From Puniceibacterium sp. (GTDB lineage: Bacteria > Pseudomonadota > Alphaproteobacteria > Rhodobacterales > Rhodobacteraceae), in the NCBI GenBank assembly GCA_024636635.1, contig JAGXGV010000078.1, positions 1-57,423 on the forward strand: a stretch of DNA of 57,423 bases, in the 5' to 3' direction. The notes under the pieces were generated by a model. It ran no database searches and had not been told where the DNA came from. It was given only the letters and a program-made list of their open reading frames with translations. Position numbers and translations under genes: made by a program. Shown here one piece after another: positions 8,638 to 16,599 of this stretch; the stretch's first letter is position 1, and each line of letters starts with the position of its first letter.

Positions 8638-9078
8638 TCAGGTGTCCAGATACATTTTGAGCATTTTCTGGAAGTGCGGAATGGCATCTTTCCGGCCCAA
8701 ATATTCACGAGGCGGAATCAGGCACCATCCCTCACCCTCGTTACCGAATCGCACGTCGTACGCAACCGCTTCGGGTTCTTGCGCGGCAAAGAACCAAGAG
8801 CGCCGACCGGCGACATTGTCGAACGGGCAGCGCCACAGAAGCTGTTGCTCGGTCAACGTCAGCCCCACCTCCTCGGAGGTTTCGCGCAGCACACACTCGA
8901 CCGGGGTTTCGCTGCCATCCCGACCGCCCCCGGGGAAATCCAGATAGCCCGGGAACGGAATGCCGACGCTGTGGTCACGCCGAATGACCAAAAGCCGCGC
9001 GCCGATGAACAGCATAAGCTTGGCGCCTTCGAACCCGGGCTTGGCTCCGTCGCTGTCCATGACAATGGTGTCCTTCAC
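8638..9078 (-). CDS. Nudix family hydrolase
   Basis: A 146-residue protein with a Nudix box reading GGRDGSE, seven residues, RETSEEVGL near residues 50-75. This coordinates Mg2+ for hydrolysis of a nucleoside diphosphate linked to a moiety X. The aliphatic position after RE is Thr, a mild departure from consensus. The substrate cannot be read from the sequence; housecleaning of oxidised nucleotides is one possibility. It is divergent from dinB with only 48 nt between starts, so the two may share a promoter region. Confidence 0.92.
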   Translation of the reverse strand: MKDTIVMDSDGAKPGFEGAKLMLFIGARLLVIRRDHSVGIPFPGYLDFPGGGRDGSETPVECVLRETSEEVGLTLTEQQLLWRCPFDNVAGRRSWFFAAQEPEAVAYDVRFGNEGEGWCLIPPREYLGRKDAIPHFQKMLKMYLDT

Positions 9079-9126
9079 AAAGCTGCCCTATGATGCGGGA
9101 CATATCCCAACCGATGGTTGTGTGCC

Positions 9127-10380
9127 ATGCCCACCCTTTGCCGCGATTGCCTGAACCAGTTCGAGACCGCGTCTCGCTGTCCCGCGTGCCGCAGCCCGCG
9201 ACTTGTCCGCCATGCCGAACTCTGGGACCTGTCCATCGCCCACATGGACTGTGACGCCTTTTATGCCTCGGTCGAAAAGCGCGACAACCCCGAGCTGATC
9301 GACAAGCCGGTGATCATTGGCGGAGGGCGGCGCGGCGTGGTGTCCACCGCTTGCTACATCGCCCGGATCCGGGGGGTGCGTTCCGCCATGCCGATGTTCA
9401 AGGCACTCGCGCTCTGCCCCGATGCAGTGATCGTAAAACCCCGCATGCAGGCCTATGTCGAAGCATCGCACGCGATCCGGGCGATGATGGAGGATCTGAC
9501 GCCCTCCATCGAACCGCTGTCGCTGGACGAGGCGTTTCTTGACCTTTCGGGCACCCGGCGTCTGCACGGCGCCCCGCCGGCGGTGATGCTGGCCAGACTG
9601 GTGCGCCGCATGCGCGACGAACTGGGGCTGACCGGGTCCATTGGACTGTCGCACAACAAGTTTCTTGCCAAGATCGCCTCGGATCTGGACAAGCCGCACG
9701 GATTTTCGGTGATCGGCGCGGCCGAAACACAAACCTTCCTGCGCCCCAGACCGGTGCGGCTGATCTGGGGGGTCGGCGCAGCGGGGCAGGAATCGCTTGA
9801 CCGTGCAGGCATCCGCACCTTCGACGATCTGCTGCGCTGGGACAGGCGTGACCTTGGCGCGCGTTTCGGGGCGATGGGCGAAAGGCTCTGGCATCTGGCG
9901 CGCGGGATCGACAACCGCAAGGTGGCGCGCGACGCCCCGGTAAAGTCAATTTCTAACGAGACGACCTTTCACGAAGACACGTCGGACCCGGATCTTCTGG
10001 ACGGTCACCTGTGGCGCCTGTGTGAAAAGGTTGCTGACCGCGCCAAGGCCAGGGATCTGGCGGGCCGCGTCGTCACCCTGAAACTCAAGCAGGCGAACTT
10101 TGCCCTGATCTCGCGCCGCTTCGCGCTCCGGGACGCCACTCAGATGGCCGACCGCATCTACCGAACCGCACGGGGGCTGTTCGACCAGCTTGGCAATCAG
10201 GGTCCGTACCGGTTGATCGGCGCGGGGCTGTCGGACATCTGTCCTGCGCAGGATGCGGACCGCAGCGCCGATCTGCTGGACCCTGACGCAGCCAGACGCG
10301 CCCATGCGGAACGCGCAACGGACGCGATCAGGGCGCGTTTCGGCCCGGACGCAATCCTCAAGGGCCGCGCGCTGCGCTAG
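9127..10380 (+). CDS. dinB: DNA polymerase IV with N-terminal zinc-knuckle-like extension
   Basis: A Y-family translesion DNA polymerase of 417 residues that bypasses lesions in the cytosol and binds the beta clamp. The polymerase palm begins HMDCDAFYASVE (first catalytic Asp) at about residue 39, with SLDEAFLDL holding the second acidic pair. Thumb and little-finger domains follow, ending ILKGRALR. Before the palm is a 25-residue extension with Cys5, Cys8, Cys18 and Cys21 in two CxxC pairs, which could bind zinc. The frame can begin at a TTG (9118), but ATG 9127 is the more likely start. The stop codon TAG lies inside an inverted-repeat element. Confidence 0.95.
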   Translation: MPTLCRDCLNQFETASRCPACRSPRLVRHAELWDLSIAHMDCDAFYASVEKRDNPELIDKPVIIGGGRRGVVSTACYIARIRGVRSAMPMFKALALCPDAVIVKPRMQAYVEASHAIRAMMEDLTPSIEPLSLDEAFLDLSGTRRLHGAPPAVMLARLVRRMRDELGLTGSIGLSHNKFLAKIASDLDKPHGFSVIGAAETQTFLRPRPVRLIWGVGAAGQESLDRAGIRTFDDLLRWDRRDLGARFGAMGERLWHLARGIDNRKVARDAPVKSISNETTFHEDTSDPDLLDGHLWRLCEKVADRAKARDLAGRVVTLKLKQANFALISRRFALRDATQMADRIYRTARGLFDQLGNQGPYRLIGAGLSDICPAQDADRSADLLDPDAARRAHAERATDAIRARFGPDAILKGRALR

Positions 10381-10495
10381 GGTGTGTTGCGTTGAACTGG
10401 ATTCAAAACGCGCTGCATCTCGCTTTCGCTCGGACGCGCGTGTGGATTCATCCTGTTTCCGATTGAACGCAACACGATTTAGGCACCGACCCTAG
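10377..10495. repeat. Imperfect palindromic element between convergent dinB and the SDR gene
   Basis: Outer arms CTAGGGT (10377-10383) and ACCCTAG (10489-10495) and inner arms GTGTTGCGTT (10384-10393) and AACGCAACAC (10466-10475) bracket a GC-rich core with its own CGCGC/GCGCG pairing. The left outer arm contains the dinB TAG stop and the right one the SDR TAG stop. TGGATTCA occurs twice inside (direct repeat). It probably acts as a shared terminator and resembles a REP/MITE-like unit. Confidence 0.65.
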
Positions 10496-11223
10496 CTGAA
10501 CAGCTTGTACCAAAGCCCGTCCGGCAGCATCAGGCCGCCCCGGAAGAGCCAGGAAAACAGCGTCGGGTAGCTGTGCTTGAAATTGTCACCGGACATGTGT
10601 TCGACATAGACGCGGGCGGCATCATCAGCTTCCATCAGGAAGGGCATCGTGAAATCGTTCTTTTCCGTCAGCCGGGTCTTGATGAAGCCCGGGTTCAGCA
10701 ATTGCACTTCGACCGGGGTCTTGCGCAGATCGCAATAAAGCGATTCAGCCAGAACCATCACGCCCGCCTTGGACGCGGAATAGGCCGCCGCCCCCGGAAG
10801 CCCGCGATACCCCGACAAGCTGCCGGTGAACACAAGGTGCCCCTTGCCGGCGGCCAGCATGCGCGGCACCACCACCCCGGCCAGACGCATGGCGCCGGTA
10901 AAATTCACATCGGCCATGGTGTTCGCCTTTTCGGCATCCCACTCCTGCGCCGCAAACGGCCAATAGACCCCGGCCAGATGCACGACGCCGTCCACGTCTC
11001 CGATACGCTCCGCCGCCGCAGCCAGCGATTCGAGGTCCGTCACATCCAGTGTTACCACCTCGGCCCGCCCCGGCAGGGACTGCGCCAGTTCTTGCAATCG
11101 GTCCTCGCTGCGGGCGGACAGCACCAGCGATACACCCATCTTGCTCAGCCTGTGCGCCAGTGCCGCGCCAAGTCCCTCACTCGCTCCGACCAGCCAGTAG
11201 CGTTTCCCGTTCCATTGTCTCAC
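10492..11223 (-). CDS. Short-chain dehydrogenase/reductase of the RpoE lipid operon
   Basis: A 243-residue Rossmann-fold SDR. It has an N-terminal nucleotide-binding GASEGLGAAL motif (the usual TGxxxGxG is modified), NFTG, catalytic Ser in GSLSGYRG, and the YSASK catalytic Tyr/Lys. The C terminus carries a hydrophobic membrane-proximal tail (SWLFRGGLMLPDGLWYKLF). It starts with GTG at 11223, overlapping the stop of the DUF3833 gene by GTGA. It is the last gene of a five-gene coupled operon whose homologues in Rhodobacter sphaeroides are, as I recall, members of the RpoE singlet-oxygen regulon. Substrate unknown, probably a lipid derivative. Confidence 0.9.
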   Translation of the reverse strand: MRQWNGKRYWLVGASEGLGAALAHRLSKMGVSLVLSARSEDRLQELAQSLPGRAEVVTLDVTDLESLAAAAERIGDVDGVVHLAGVYWPFAAQEWDAEKANTMADVNFTGAMRLAGVVVPRMLAAGKGHLVFTGSLSGYRGLPGAAAYSASKAGVMVLAESLYCDLRKTPVEVQLLNPGFIKTRLTEKNDFTMPFLMEADDAARVYVEHMSGDNFKHSYPTLFSWLFRGGLMLPDGLWYKLFS

Positions 11224-11782
11224 GTTTCTTCCTTCCGTCGCATCGTCGCCACCAGTTCGGCCACCGTTATTCCGTACTTACGGAACTGGGACCGGTTCAC
11301 GATGGTTCCGTTCGGGGCCAGATACATCCAGTCTGTCGTGCTCATGATATGTCCCCCCGCATCCGCAGGCAACCGGACGCGGTAGCGCAACTGAACCGCC
11401 GAACCACTTTGCAGCCCCTCGCACGTGCCGACCAGATCGGCGGCCGTTGCGCTGATCCGGCCCCCCTCGGCAAGCACGAGTTGCCATTCGCGATGCTGAA
11501 CCTCGCCGCTGTCATATAGAAACCGTTCGGACATCACCCCTGTGTTGCCCTGCCAGCGTACATCGAAATCGCCCACGAACCGCGACGTGACGCGGCCGGT
11601 CGGACCATAGATCACCCCTTCGCACAGCATGGCCCCATTCAGATGTCTTGGCAGGTCAAAGATCTGCGACCCATGCGTATAATCCGCCGGGCGCTGTGCC
11701 ATGAAGCCGAAATATGCCTTCCAAACCACAGGACGGCACCGGCCATCGCGGCACCTGCCACAATGTAAAGGAGAGGGTCCAT
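11220..11782 (-). pseudogene. DUF3833 family protein gene with apparent 1-nt frameshift
   Basis: The main DUF3833 domain is read in frame 11220-11729 (169 codons from a GTG), with the family's CEGVIYGPTGRVTSRF and MYLAPNGTIVNRS blocks. The natural start appears to be ATG 11782, 4 nt after the MFS stop with a GAGGAG ribosome site. It opens MDPLLYIVAGAAMAGAVLW, a membrane anchor as expected for the family, but in another frame that then runs to a stop after 47 codons from ATG 11782. One extra base at the AAA run 11723-11725 (TTT to TTTT on the coding strand) would join anchor and domain into a 187-residue protein; the total length of 563 nt is one short of a multiple of three. This is either a genuine lesion or a sequence error. 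Without repair, only an unanchored product from the internal GTG would be made. Confidence 0.8.
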
Positions 11783-11786
11783 GCTC

Positions 11787-13025
11787 TCACTCCTCTTCCA
11801 GGCTGGTGAACACAAGCAACGCAAGCGCCACCAGTTTCAACCCGCAGGGGACAAGTGCGTACAGCAGGCTGAGCGTCCAAAGGGCTGTGGGCGTGTTCGT
11901 TTCCCCAGACGAAAAACCCGCCCATTCCAATGCGGGAAGTAGTGCAACGGCGGCAAATGCCAGTGTAAACTTTGACACAAACGACCAGAGCGCAAAGCCT
12001 TCGGTGGCATTGGGCGCGATGGTCTCCATCCTGCGGGCAAAGATCGCGGGCAGCAGGGTCATATCCGCCCCAAGCGCCGCACCGGACGCCAGGCAGATCG
12101 CCGCAAAGGCCCAGGTGTCGCCCGTGCCCAGCATCAGCGCAAAACTGAAGGCGACGATGGACAGCACCATCGCCGCCATCAGCGTCCGCTTTGCCCCGAT
12201 CCGCTCGGCCAGCATCCCCCAAAGCGGCGCCGCTCCTGCGGCGGCGACAAAGAACAGCAACAGCAGCGGACCCTCCCAGCCCACCGCGCCCAGACGGCTT
12301 TCCACGAAGAACAGGAACAGGCTCGAGGTGACGGCCACCGGCGCCGCATTGGCCAGCGCCACAAGCAACAGCCTGCGCGACGTGGCGTCCCGCAGGACCG
12401 GCCCGAACCCGGACGAGGCCAGCTCAAGGCCCCTGCCCCATTCGCCCCGAATCATCACCGCGGCCAGCACCGCCGCCGCTGCAAAGACCACGGCGAATCC
12501 GCCGAAGGGCGGCCAGCCCAGCGCCATGAACAGTGACGGCAGGACCGATGCGATGCAGACCCCGATCAGTCCGCCCGTCTCGCGCCAGCGGGCCAGGCGC
12601 AGATGGCCCAGACCAGTTTGGTCAAGTTCGCCTGCCTTGGCCACGCCCCGCGCGTAAAAACTTATGGTCAGGAACGAAAAGGCCGAAAAGACCAGCGTCA
12701 GCATCGCCGCGAACCACCAGATCGGCGCAAAGGGCGGAGTTACAGCGAACAACCCCAGCATGCCTGCGGCCATCAGACCGACGGCAATCGCCACGGCGAC
12801 ACCCCGCCAGCGGCGGACCGCTTCGGCCAGACGACCCAACAGGGGGTCCTGCACCACGTCGATCAGGCGCAGCGCGAACAGCACCGTGCCCAGCGCGGCA
12901 AGGCTGACCCCGTAAGTGTCGAGGTAGAACTTGGGCGCATGGATGTAGATCGGCAGCCCCGCCGCCGAAAGCACCCCGGCGAACACCGCAAATGCCGGCA
13001 GTCGTTGCGCGTCTTTTCCGCTCAA
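11787..13025 (-). CDS. MFS transporter, GPH (sugar/cation symporter-like) family
   Basis: A 412-residue membrane protein with about 12 hydrophobic segments and the DVVQDPLLGRLAEAVRR loop typical of the MFS_2/GPH group. This family moves sugars, lipids or lysophospholipids with a cation; the substrate here is unknown. Start is TTG 13025, overlapping the DUF1365 stop by TTGA, in line with tight coupling through the operon. Its position between lipid-modifying genes suggests export or flipping of a modified lipid or its precursor, which is inference only. The cytoplasmic loop HLRLARWRETGG is typical of the family. Confidence 0.9.
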   Translation of the reverse strand: MSGKDAQRLPAFAVFAGVLSAAGLPIYIHAPKFYLDTYGVSLAALGTVLFALRLIDVVQDPLLGRLAEAVRRWRGVAVAIAVGLMAAGMLGLFAVTPPFAPIWWFAAMLTLVFSAFSFLTISFYARGVAKAGELDQTGLGHLRLARWRETGGLIGVCIASVLPSLFMALGWPPFGGFAVVFAAAAVLAAVMIRGEWGRGLELASSGFGPVLRDATSRRLLLVALANAAPVAVTSSLFLFFVESRLGAVGWEGPLLLLFFVAAAGAAPLWGMLAERIGAKRTLMAAMVLSIVAFSFALMLGTGDTWAFAAICLASGAALGADMTLLPAIFARRMETIAPNATEGFALWSFVSKFTLAFAAVALLPALEWAGFSSGETNTPTALWTLSLLYALVPCGLKLVALALLVFTSLEEE

Positions 13026-13777
13026 TGCGACACGTCATGGGTCGGCGGTTCGGGGCGCGGGCGGTACTGCGCCCCCTTCCACCAAAGCTTTAGCGCCTGC
13101 CAGTGGATCAGTGCCAGCACCCGCCGCGCCCCGAGCGGGCGGCGCAGGGCGGCGCGCAGGATGCTGCCATTCGTCAGCGGCCTGCGCCGTCCGGTCAGAG
13201 TCGCCACCAGACCGCCCGTGCCGGTGGTATAGTCGATCCAGATGCCGATCCGGTCCGCGCGGATGTCGAACCGGAAGGTATAGCCACCCTCGACCGGCTG
13301 GAACGGCGACACATGAAAGATCTTGACCGCAGTCAGCCTGTCCTCGGCCCGGATCTCTGACCGGTCCGGTTTGACGCACATATAGGAATGGCGATCGCCA
13401 AAGGTGTTCGAAACCTCGGCAATCACGGCGACCATACGGTCGCCATCGTCATGGCACAGCCAAAAGCTGACCGGGTTGAACACATGGCCCAACATACGCG
13501 GCTGCGCCAGAAGCAGCATCCGTCCCGGCGCCTGAATACCCTGCGCCGCCAGCACCTCGCGCGCCCAGCCGGCGCCGCGGCCCTGCCCGGGTAGGCCGCC
13601 ATGGTCGCTGTCATGCAGCGATGTCAGCCCGGCGCCGTTTCGGCGGAACAGCAAAGGCAGCCGCGGCGCCGCTTCGGGTTCCAGCATCACGTAGTCGATG
13701 GAATAGCGGAACGCATTCTCCACGGCGCCCTTGCGGCCGTGATAGGTGTGGCCGGCGATATGATCGACCAGACTCAT
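13022..13777 (-). CDS. DUF1365 domain protein of the RpoE lipid operon
   Basis: A 251-residue protein belonging to DUF1365, a family that almost always sits beside FAD-dependent oxidoreductases and cyclopropane/methyl-transferring lipid enzymes. Visible conserved blocks include HGRKGAVENAFRYSIDY near the N terminus, ARMLGHVFNPVSFW-type core (here PRMLGHVFNPVSFWLC) and KIFHVSPFQPVEGGYTFRF. The R. sphaeroides counterpart has been linked to singlet-oxygen signalling and furan fatty acid formation, as I recall, without a settled chemistry for this domain. ATG overlaps the oxidoreductase stop by ATGA. Confidence 0.93.
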   Translation of the reverse strand: MSLVDHIAGHTYHGRKGAVENAFRYSIDYVMLEPEAAPRLPLLFRRNGAGLTSLHDSDHGGLPGQGRGAGWAREVLAAQGIQAPGRMLLLAQPRMLGHVFNPVSFWLCHDDGDRMVAVIAEVSNTFGDRHSYMCVKPDRSEIRAEDRLTAVKIFHVSPFQPVEGGYTFRFDIRADRIGIWIDYTTGTGGLVATLTGRRRPLTNGSILRAALRRPLGARRVLALIHWQALKLWWKGAQYRPRPEPPTHDVSH

Positions 13778-15069
13778 GCCGCCGAGGCGACCGCATCGCG
13801 CGCCCTGATGGACTGCACCACGTCGACGGCACTGGCAAGCCCGTCCTCATGAAATCCGTTCTTCATCCAGGCGCCGCAAAACCAGGTGTGCGCGGTCCCG
13901 TTCAAGTCTCTTACCAACGCCTGCGCATTCAGCGCAGCGGTATCGTACACCGGATGGCGCAAAACGGTTTCGTCATGAATCAGCTCGTCGCGGATGGCGC
14001 GGGTGGAATTCAGCGTCACGAACAGTGGATCGTCCAGCGGGATCGGCTGAAGCCTGTTCATCCAGTAGGTCAGGTCGATCTGGTTCATCACCTTGCCGCT
14101 GTCCTCGGTATAGTTCCAGGACGACCAGCACACCTTGCGCCGCGGCATCACCCCGGGGTCGGCGTGCAGCACAACCCGGTTTGGCTGGTACTTTACTGCG
14201 CCCAGCGCCTTCTGTTCAAGCACGCTGGCGTCCGCCAGCATCCCCAGAGAATCATCGGAATGTGTGGCAAAGATCACGTCGTCATAGGCTTCCCATTCCG
14301 ACCCGCGGGCGCGCAGTTCGACGCCCCTGGCCACACGACGCACCGCCTCGACCGGGGACCCCGGGCGCAGGCGCACACCCTGCCGCTCCATCTCGGCGGC
14401 CAGGCGGCGAACATATTCAGCGGACCCGCCCTGCACTGTATACCACTGGTGCTGACCGGAATGGTGCAGCAGGGCGTGGTTCTCGAAGAACTGGATCAGC
14501 GCATGGGCCGGAAATTCCAGCACCTTCTCGACCGGGGTCGACCAGATCGCCCCGGACAGCGGCAGCAGGTAGAAGTCGCGGAACCAGTCCCCCGTCCCCA
14601 GCCGGTCCAGAAACGCGCCCAGCGTCAGCGTCCGGTCCTGCGCCACTTCAAACGCGCGCGCGTTGAAACGGGCGATATCCCGAACCATCCCCAGGAACCG
14701 TGGGTTCACCATGTTGCTTTTTTGCGCAAACAGCGCCCCGAGCGACGCCAGCCCGTATTCCAGCGCGCCACCGCGCAAGGACGCGCCAAAGCTCATGTTG
14801 CTTTTCACCACCGGTACGTCGAGCCGTGCAAAAAGCTGCGCCATGTGGGGATAATTGGCATAGTTGAACACGATGAAACCGGTGTCGACCGGCTGATCGC
14901 CGCGCTTTCCGGCAATTTTTGTGCGGGCGTGGCCGCCCAGTCGCGGCTCGGCCTCGTACAGCGTGACATGGTGGTCATCCGCCAGTAGATGCGCCGCCCC
15001 CATTCCCGAAATTCCTGCACCGATCACGGCAATCTTCCTTGGCGCAGCGGCGCGGGCTTCAAACGGCAT
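13774..15069 (-). CDS. FAD-dependent oxidoreductase (amine-oxidase fold), first gene of the RpoE lipid operon
   Basis: A 431-residue flavoprotein with an N-terminal dinucleotide-binding GAGISGMGAAHLL motif, an E-A-E FAD-ribose site (LYEAEPRLGGHART) and the NAD(P)-binding amine oxidase fold. Homologues next to DUF1365 act on membrane fatty acyl chains; the Rhodobacter flavoprotein desaturase of furan fatty acid synthesis is the closest role I know. The frame opens at 15147, but the ECF-type promoter -10 box (15104-15109) lies inside that extension, and ATG 15069 with an AGGAT upstream fits. Unlike many relatives, no cyclopropane synthase/methyltransferase gene follows in this operon. Confidence 0.92.
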   Translation of the reverse strand: MPFEARAAAPRKIAVIGAGISGMGAAHLLADDHHVTLYEAEPRLGGHARTKIAGKRGDQPVDTGFIVFNYANYPHMAQLFARLDVPVVKSNMSFGASLRGGALEYGLASLGALFAQKSNMVNPRFLGMVRDIARFNARAFEVAQDRTLTLGAFLDRLGTGDWFRDFYLLPLSGAIWSTPVEKVLEFPAHALIQFFENHALLHHSGQHQWYTVQGGSAEYVRRLAAEMERQGVRLRPGSPVEAVRRVARGVELRARGSEWEAYDDVIFATHSDDSLGMLADASVLEQKALGAVKYQPNRVVLHADPGVMPRRKVCWSSWNYTEDSGKVMNQIDLTYWMNRLQPIPLDDPLFVTLNSTRAIRDELIHDETVLRHPVYDTAALNAQALVRDLNGTAHTWFCGAWMKNGFHEDGLASAVDVVQSIRARDAVASAA

Positions 15070-15103
15070 CTTGCACTGGTATCCTGTACGTTGTTCCGAA
15101 ACA

Positions 15104-15131
15104 GATACGGCTGTCACATTGGTTTGGATGA
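15104..15131 (-). promoter_or_regulatory. Candidate RpoE (ECF11-type) promoter for the FAD oxidoreductase operon
   Basis: On the minus strand, -35 TCATCC (15131-15126), a 16-nt spacer and -10 CGTATC (15109-15104). It lies 35 nt upstream of ATG 15069. The architecture is identical to the site facing rpoE, with one mismatch from TGATCC in the -35. Confidence 0.65.
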
Positions 15132-15155
15132 AAAAAGACATCATCACAAAAAATG

Positions 15156-15183
15156 TGATCCAACCTTTCTGCCCGCCCGTACA
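15156..15183 (+). promoter_or_regulatory. Candidate autoregulated RpoE (ECF11-type) promoter of rpoE-chrR
   Basis: -35 TGATCC (15156-15161), 16-nt spacer and -10 CGTACA (15178-15183). TGATCC is the -35 element I know for Rhodobacter RpoE. The leader to the GTG start would be about 100 nt. Confidence 0.7.
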
Positions 15184-15292
15184 TCCTTCATGTTACGCAC
15201 CGTTCCAGATAGTGGAAATTCTGTGGCGCTCGGGGCCCTTAAAAAGCATGGGTACTGTATCGCAAATCTGACGAACGGCTGGGAAGGACTAA

Positions 15293-15850
15293 GTGACGCT
15301 CGAACCATCAGAGCAAGTCGCGGGTTGGTCGGATTGTATGATCCGGATCCGCGACGAAAAGGACCAGGCAGCTTTTGTCGAGCTGTTTCAACACTTTGCG
15401 CCGCGCGTGAAGGGCTTCCTGATGAGTTCCGGTCTGGAACCCGGCCTGGCAGAGGAATGTGCGCAAGAGGCTATGGTAACGGTGTGGCACAAGTCGCACC
15501 TTTTCGACCCCGCGCGGGCAAGCGTCGCCACATGGGTGTTCACCATCGCCCGGAACAAGAAGATCGACGCGCTGCGCAAGCAGAGGCGACCAGAGCCCGA
15601 GGATCTGATCTGGGGGCCCGAAGAAGAACCTGACCAGACCGATATTCTGGTCCTGCAACAGGAAACGGAAACACTCGGGGCCGCGCTGGCAGCCCTGCCC
15701 GCAAGACAGAGAGAGCTGATCGAAAAGGCTTATTTCGGCGATCTGAGCCATAGTGAAATCGCCGAACAGACCGGACTGCCACTAGGCACGATCAAATCCC
15801 GCATCCGCCTGGCGCTTGAACGCTTGCGCCACAGTATGAAACAGAAGTGA
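15293..15850 (+). CDS. rpoE: ECF sigma factor RpoE (singlet-oxygen response)
   Basis: A 185-residue ECF sigma factor. Region 2 spans about 25-100 (FVELFQHFAPRVKGF and CAQEAMVTVWHK, ending IARNKKIDALRK); region 4 with a helix-turn-helix is at about 130-180 (LPARQRELIEKAYFGDLSHSEIAEQTGLPLGTIKSRI). It directs RNA polymerase to the stress promoters and is held inactive by ChrR until singlet oxygen or organic peroxide appears. GTG start at 15293 with AAGGA upstream. The 3' end overlaps chrR. Its own promoter and that of the divergent lipid operon carry matching ECF-type boxes. Confidence 0.95.
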   Translation: MTLEPSEQVAGWSDCMIRIRDEKDQAAFVELFQHFAPRVKGFLMSSGLEPGLAEECAQEAMVTVWHKSHLFDPARASVATWVFTIARNKKIDALRKQRRPEPEDLIWGPEEEPDQTDILVLQQETETLGAALAALPARQRELIEKAYFGDLSHSEIAEQTGLPLGTIKSRIRLALERLRHSMKQK

Positions 15851-16500
15851 CACAGATGATCGCACACCACCTCACTCCGCAACTGATGATGGCCTATTCG
15901 GCCGGCACCCTGCCCGAAGCCTTCAACCTCATCGTGGCCTCTCACCTGTCGCTTTGCGATTCCTGCCGCGCCGAAGCGGAAAGCTACGACGCTGTGGGTG
16001 GCAGCCTTCTGGAAACGTCTGCGACCGCCGGTCTGGACGCGTCATGCCTGTCCCGGGTGTTCGACATGATCGTAGCAGAGCCAGAGGCGCCCAAACCCGC
16101 ACGGCCGCTACCGGCGGACGCGGTTCTGCCCGGTCCGCTGGCCGCCTATGTCGGCGGCAGACTGACCGATGTGAAATGGAGCCCGGTCGGCATGGGGGTG
16201 AAACAGTCAATCCTGCGGACCTCGCCAGAGGCGACAGCCCGGCTGCTTTATATTCCGGCGGGAACTGCGGTTCCCGACCACGGCCACCGCGGCATGGAAC
16301 TGACACTGGTGCTCAAGGGCGCGTTCGAGGATGACGACGGGCGGTTCGCACGCGGCGACATCGAAATTGCGACCGAAGAGACGGATCACATGCCGGTGGC
16401 AGACATCTCCGAAGATTGTATCTGTCTTGCGGTGACGGATGCACCCCTGCGGTTCAAGGGTCTGCTGCCGCGTCTCGCGCAGCCTTTCCTCAAGATCTGA
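15847..16500 (+). CDS. chrR: Zinc anti-sigma factor ChrR
   Basis: A 217-residue cytosolic anti-sigma factor. The N-terminal ASD domain has the zinc motif His33, Cys37, Cys40 (SHLSLCDSC) plus an N-terminal His7/His8, and binds RpoE. The C-terminal half (about 100-217) is a cupin with the metal-ligand set His145, His147, Glu151 and His181 (DHGHRGMEL and TDHMP), which is required for the response to singlet oxygen. The GTG start overlaps the rpoE stop as GTGA, giving stoichiometric expression; an ATG three codons in is an alternative. All expected metal ligands are present, so the switch should work. Confidence 0.95.
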   Translation: MTQMIAHHLTPQLMMAYSAGTLPEAFNLIVASHLSLCDSCRAEAESYDAVGGSLLETSATAGLDASCLSRVFDMIVAEPEAPKPARPLPADAVLPGPLAAYVGGRLTDVKWSPVGMGVKQSILRTSPEATARLLYIPAGTAVPDHGHRGMELTLVLKGAFEDDDGRFARGDIEIATEETDHMPVADISEDCICLAVTDAPLRFKGLLPRLAQPFLKI

Positions 16501-16552
16501 ACAGGGCCGTCGTGGCGCGCAAAGCCCCAGCGACCCGCCCCGCTTCACACAA

Positions 16553-16576
16553 AAACGGGCCCCACCGGGCCCGTTT
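16553..16576. terminator. Terminator between chrR and lpd
   Basis: A 10-bp perfect stem AAACGGGCCC/GGGCCCGTTT with a CACC loop, between convergent chrR and lpd. A and T runs on both sides suggest bidirectional function. Confidence 0.85.
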
Positions 16577-16599
16577 CTTCTTGCCGACACCGATGACCT

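Noticed and set aside
15070..15147. A 26-codon extension of the FAD oxidoreductase
   Set aside because: The predicted promoter lies inside it and the flavin-binding fold begins shortly after ATG 15069.
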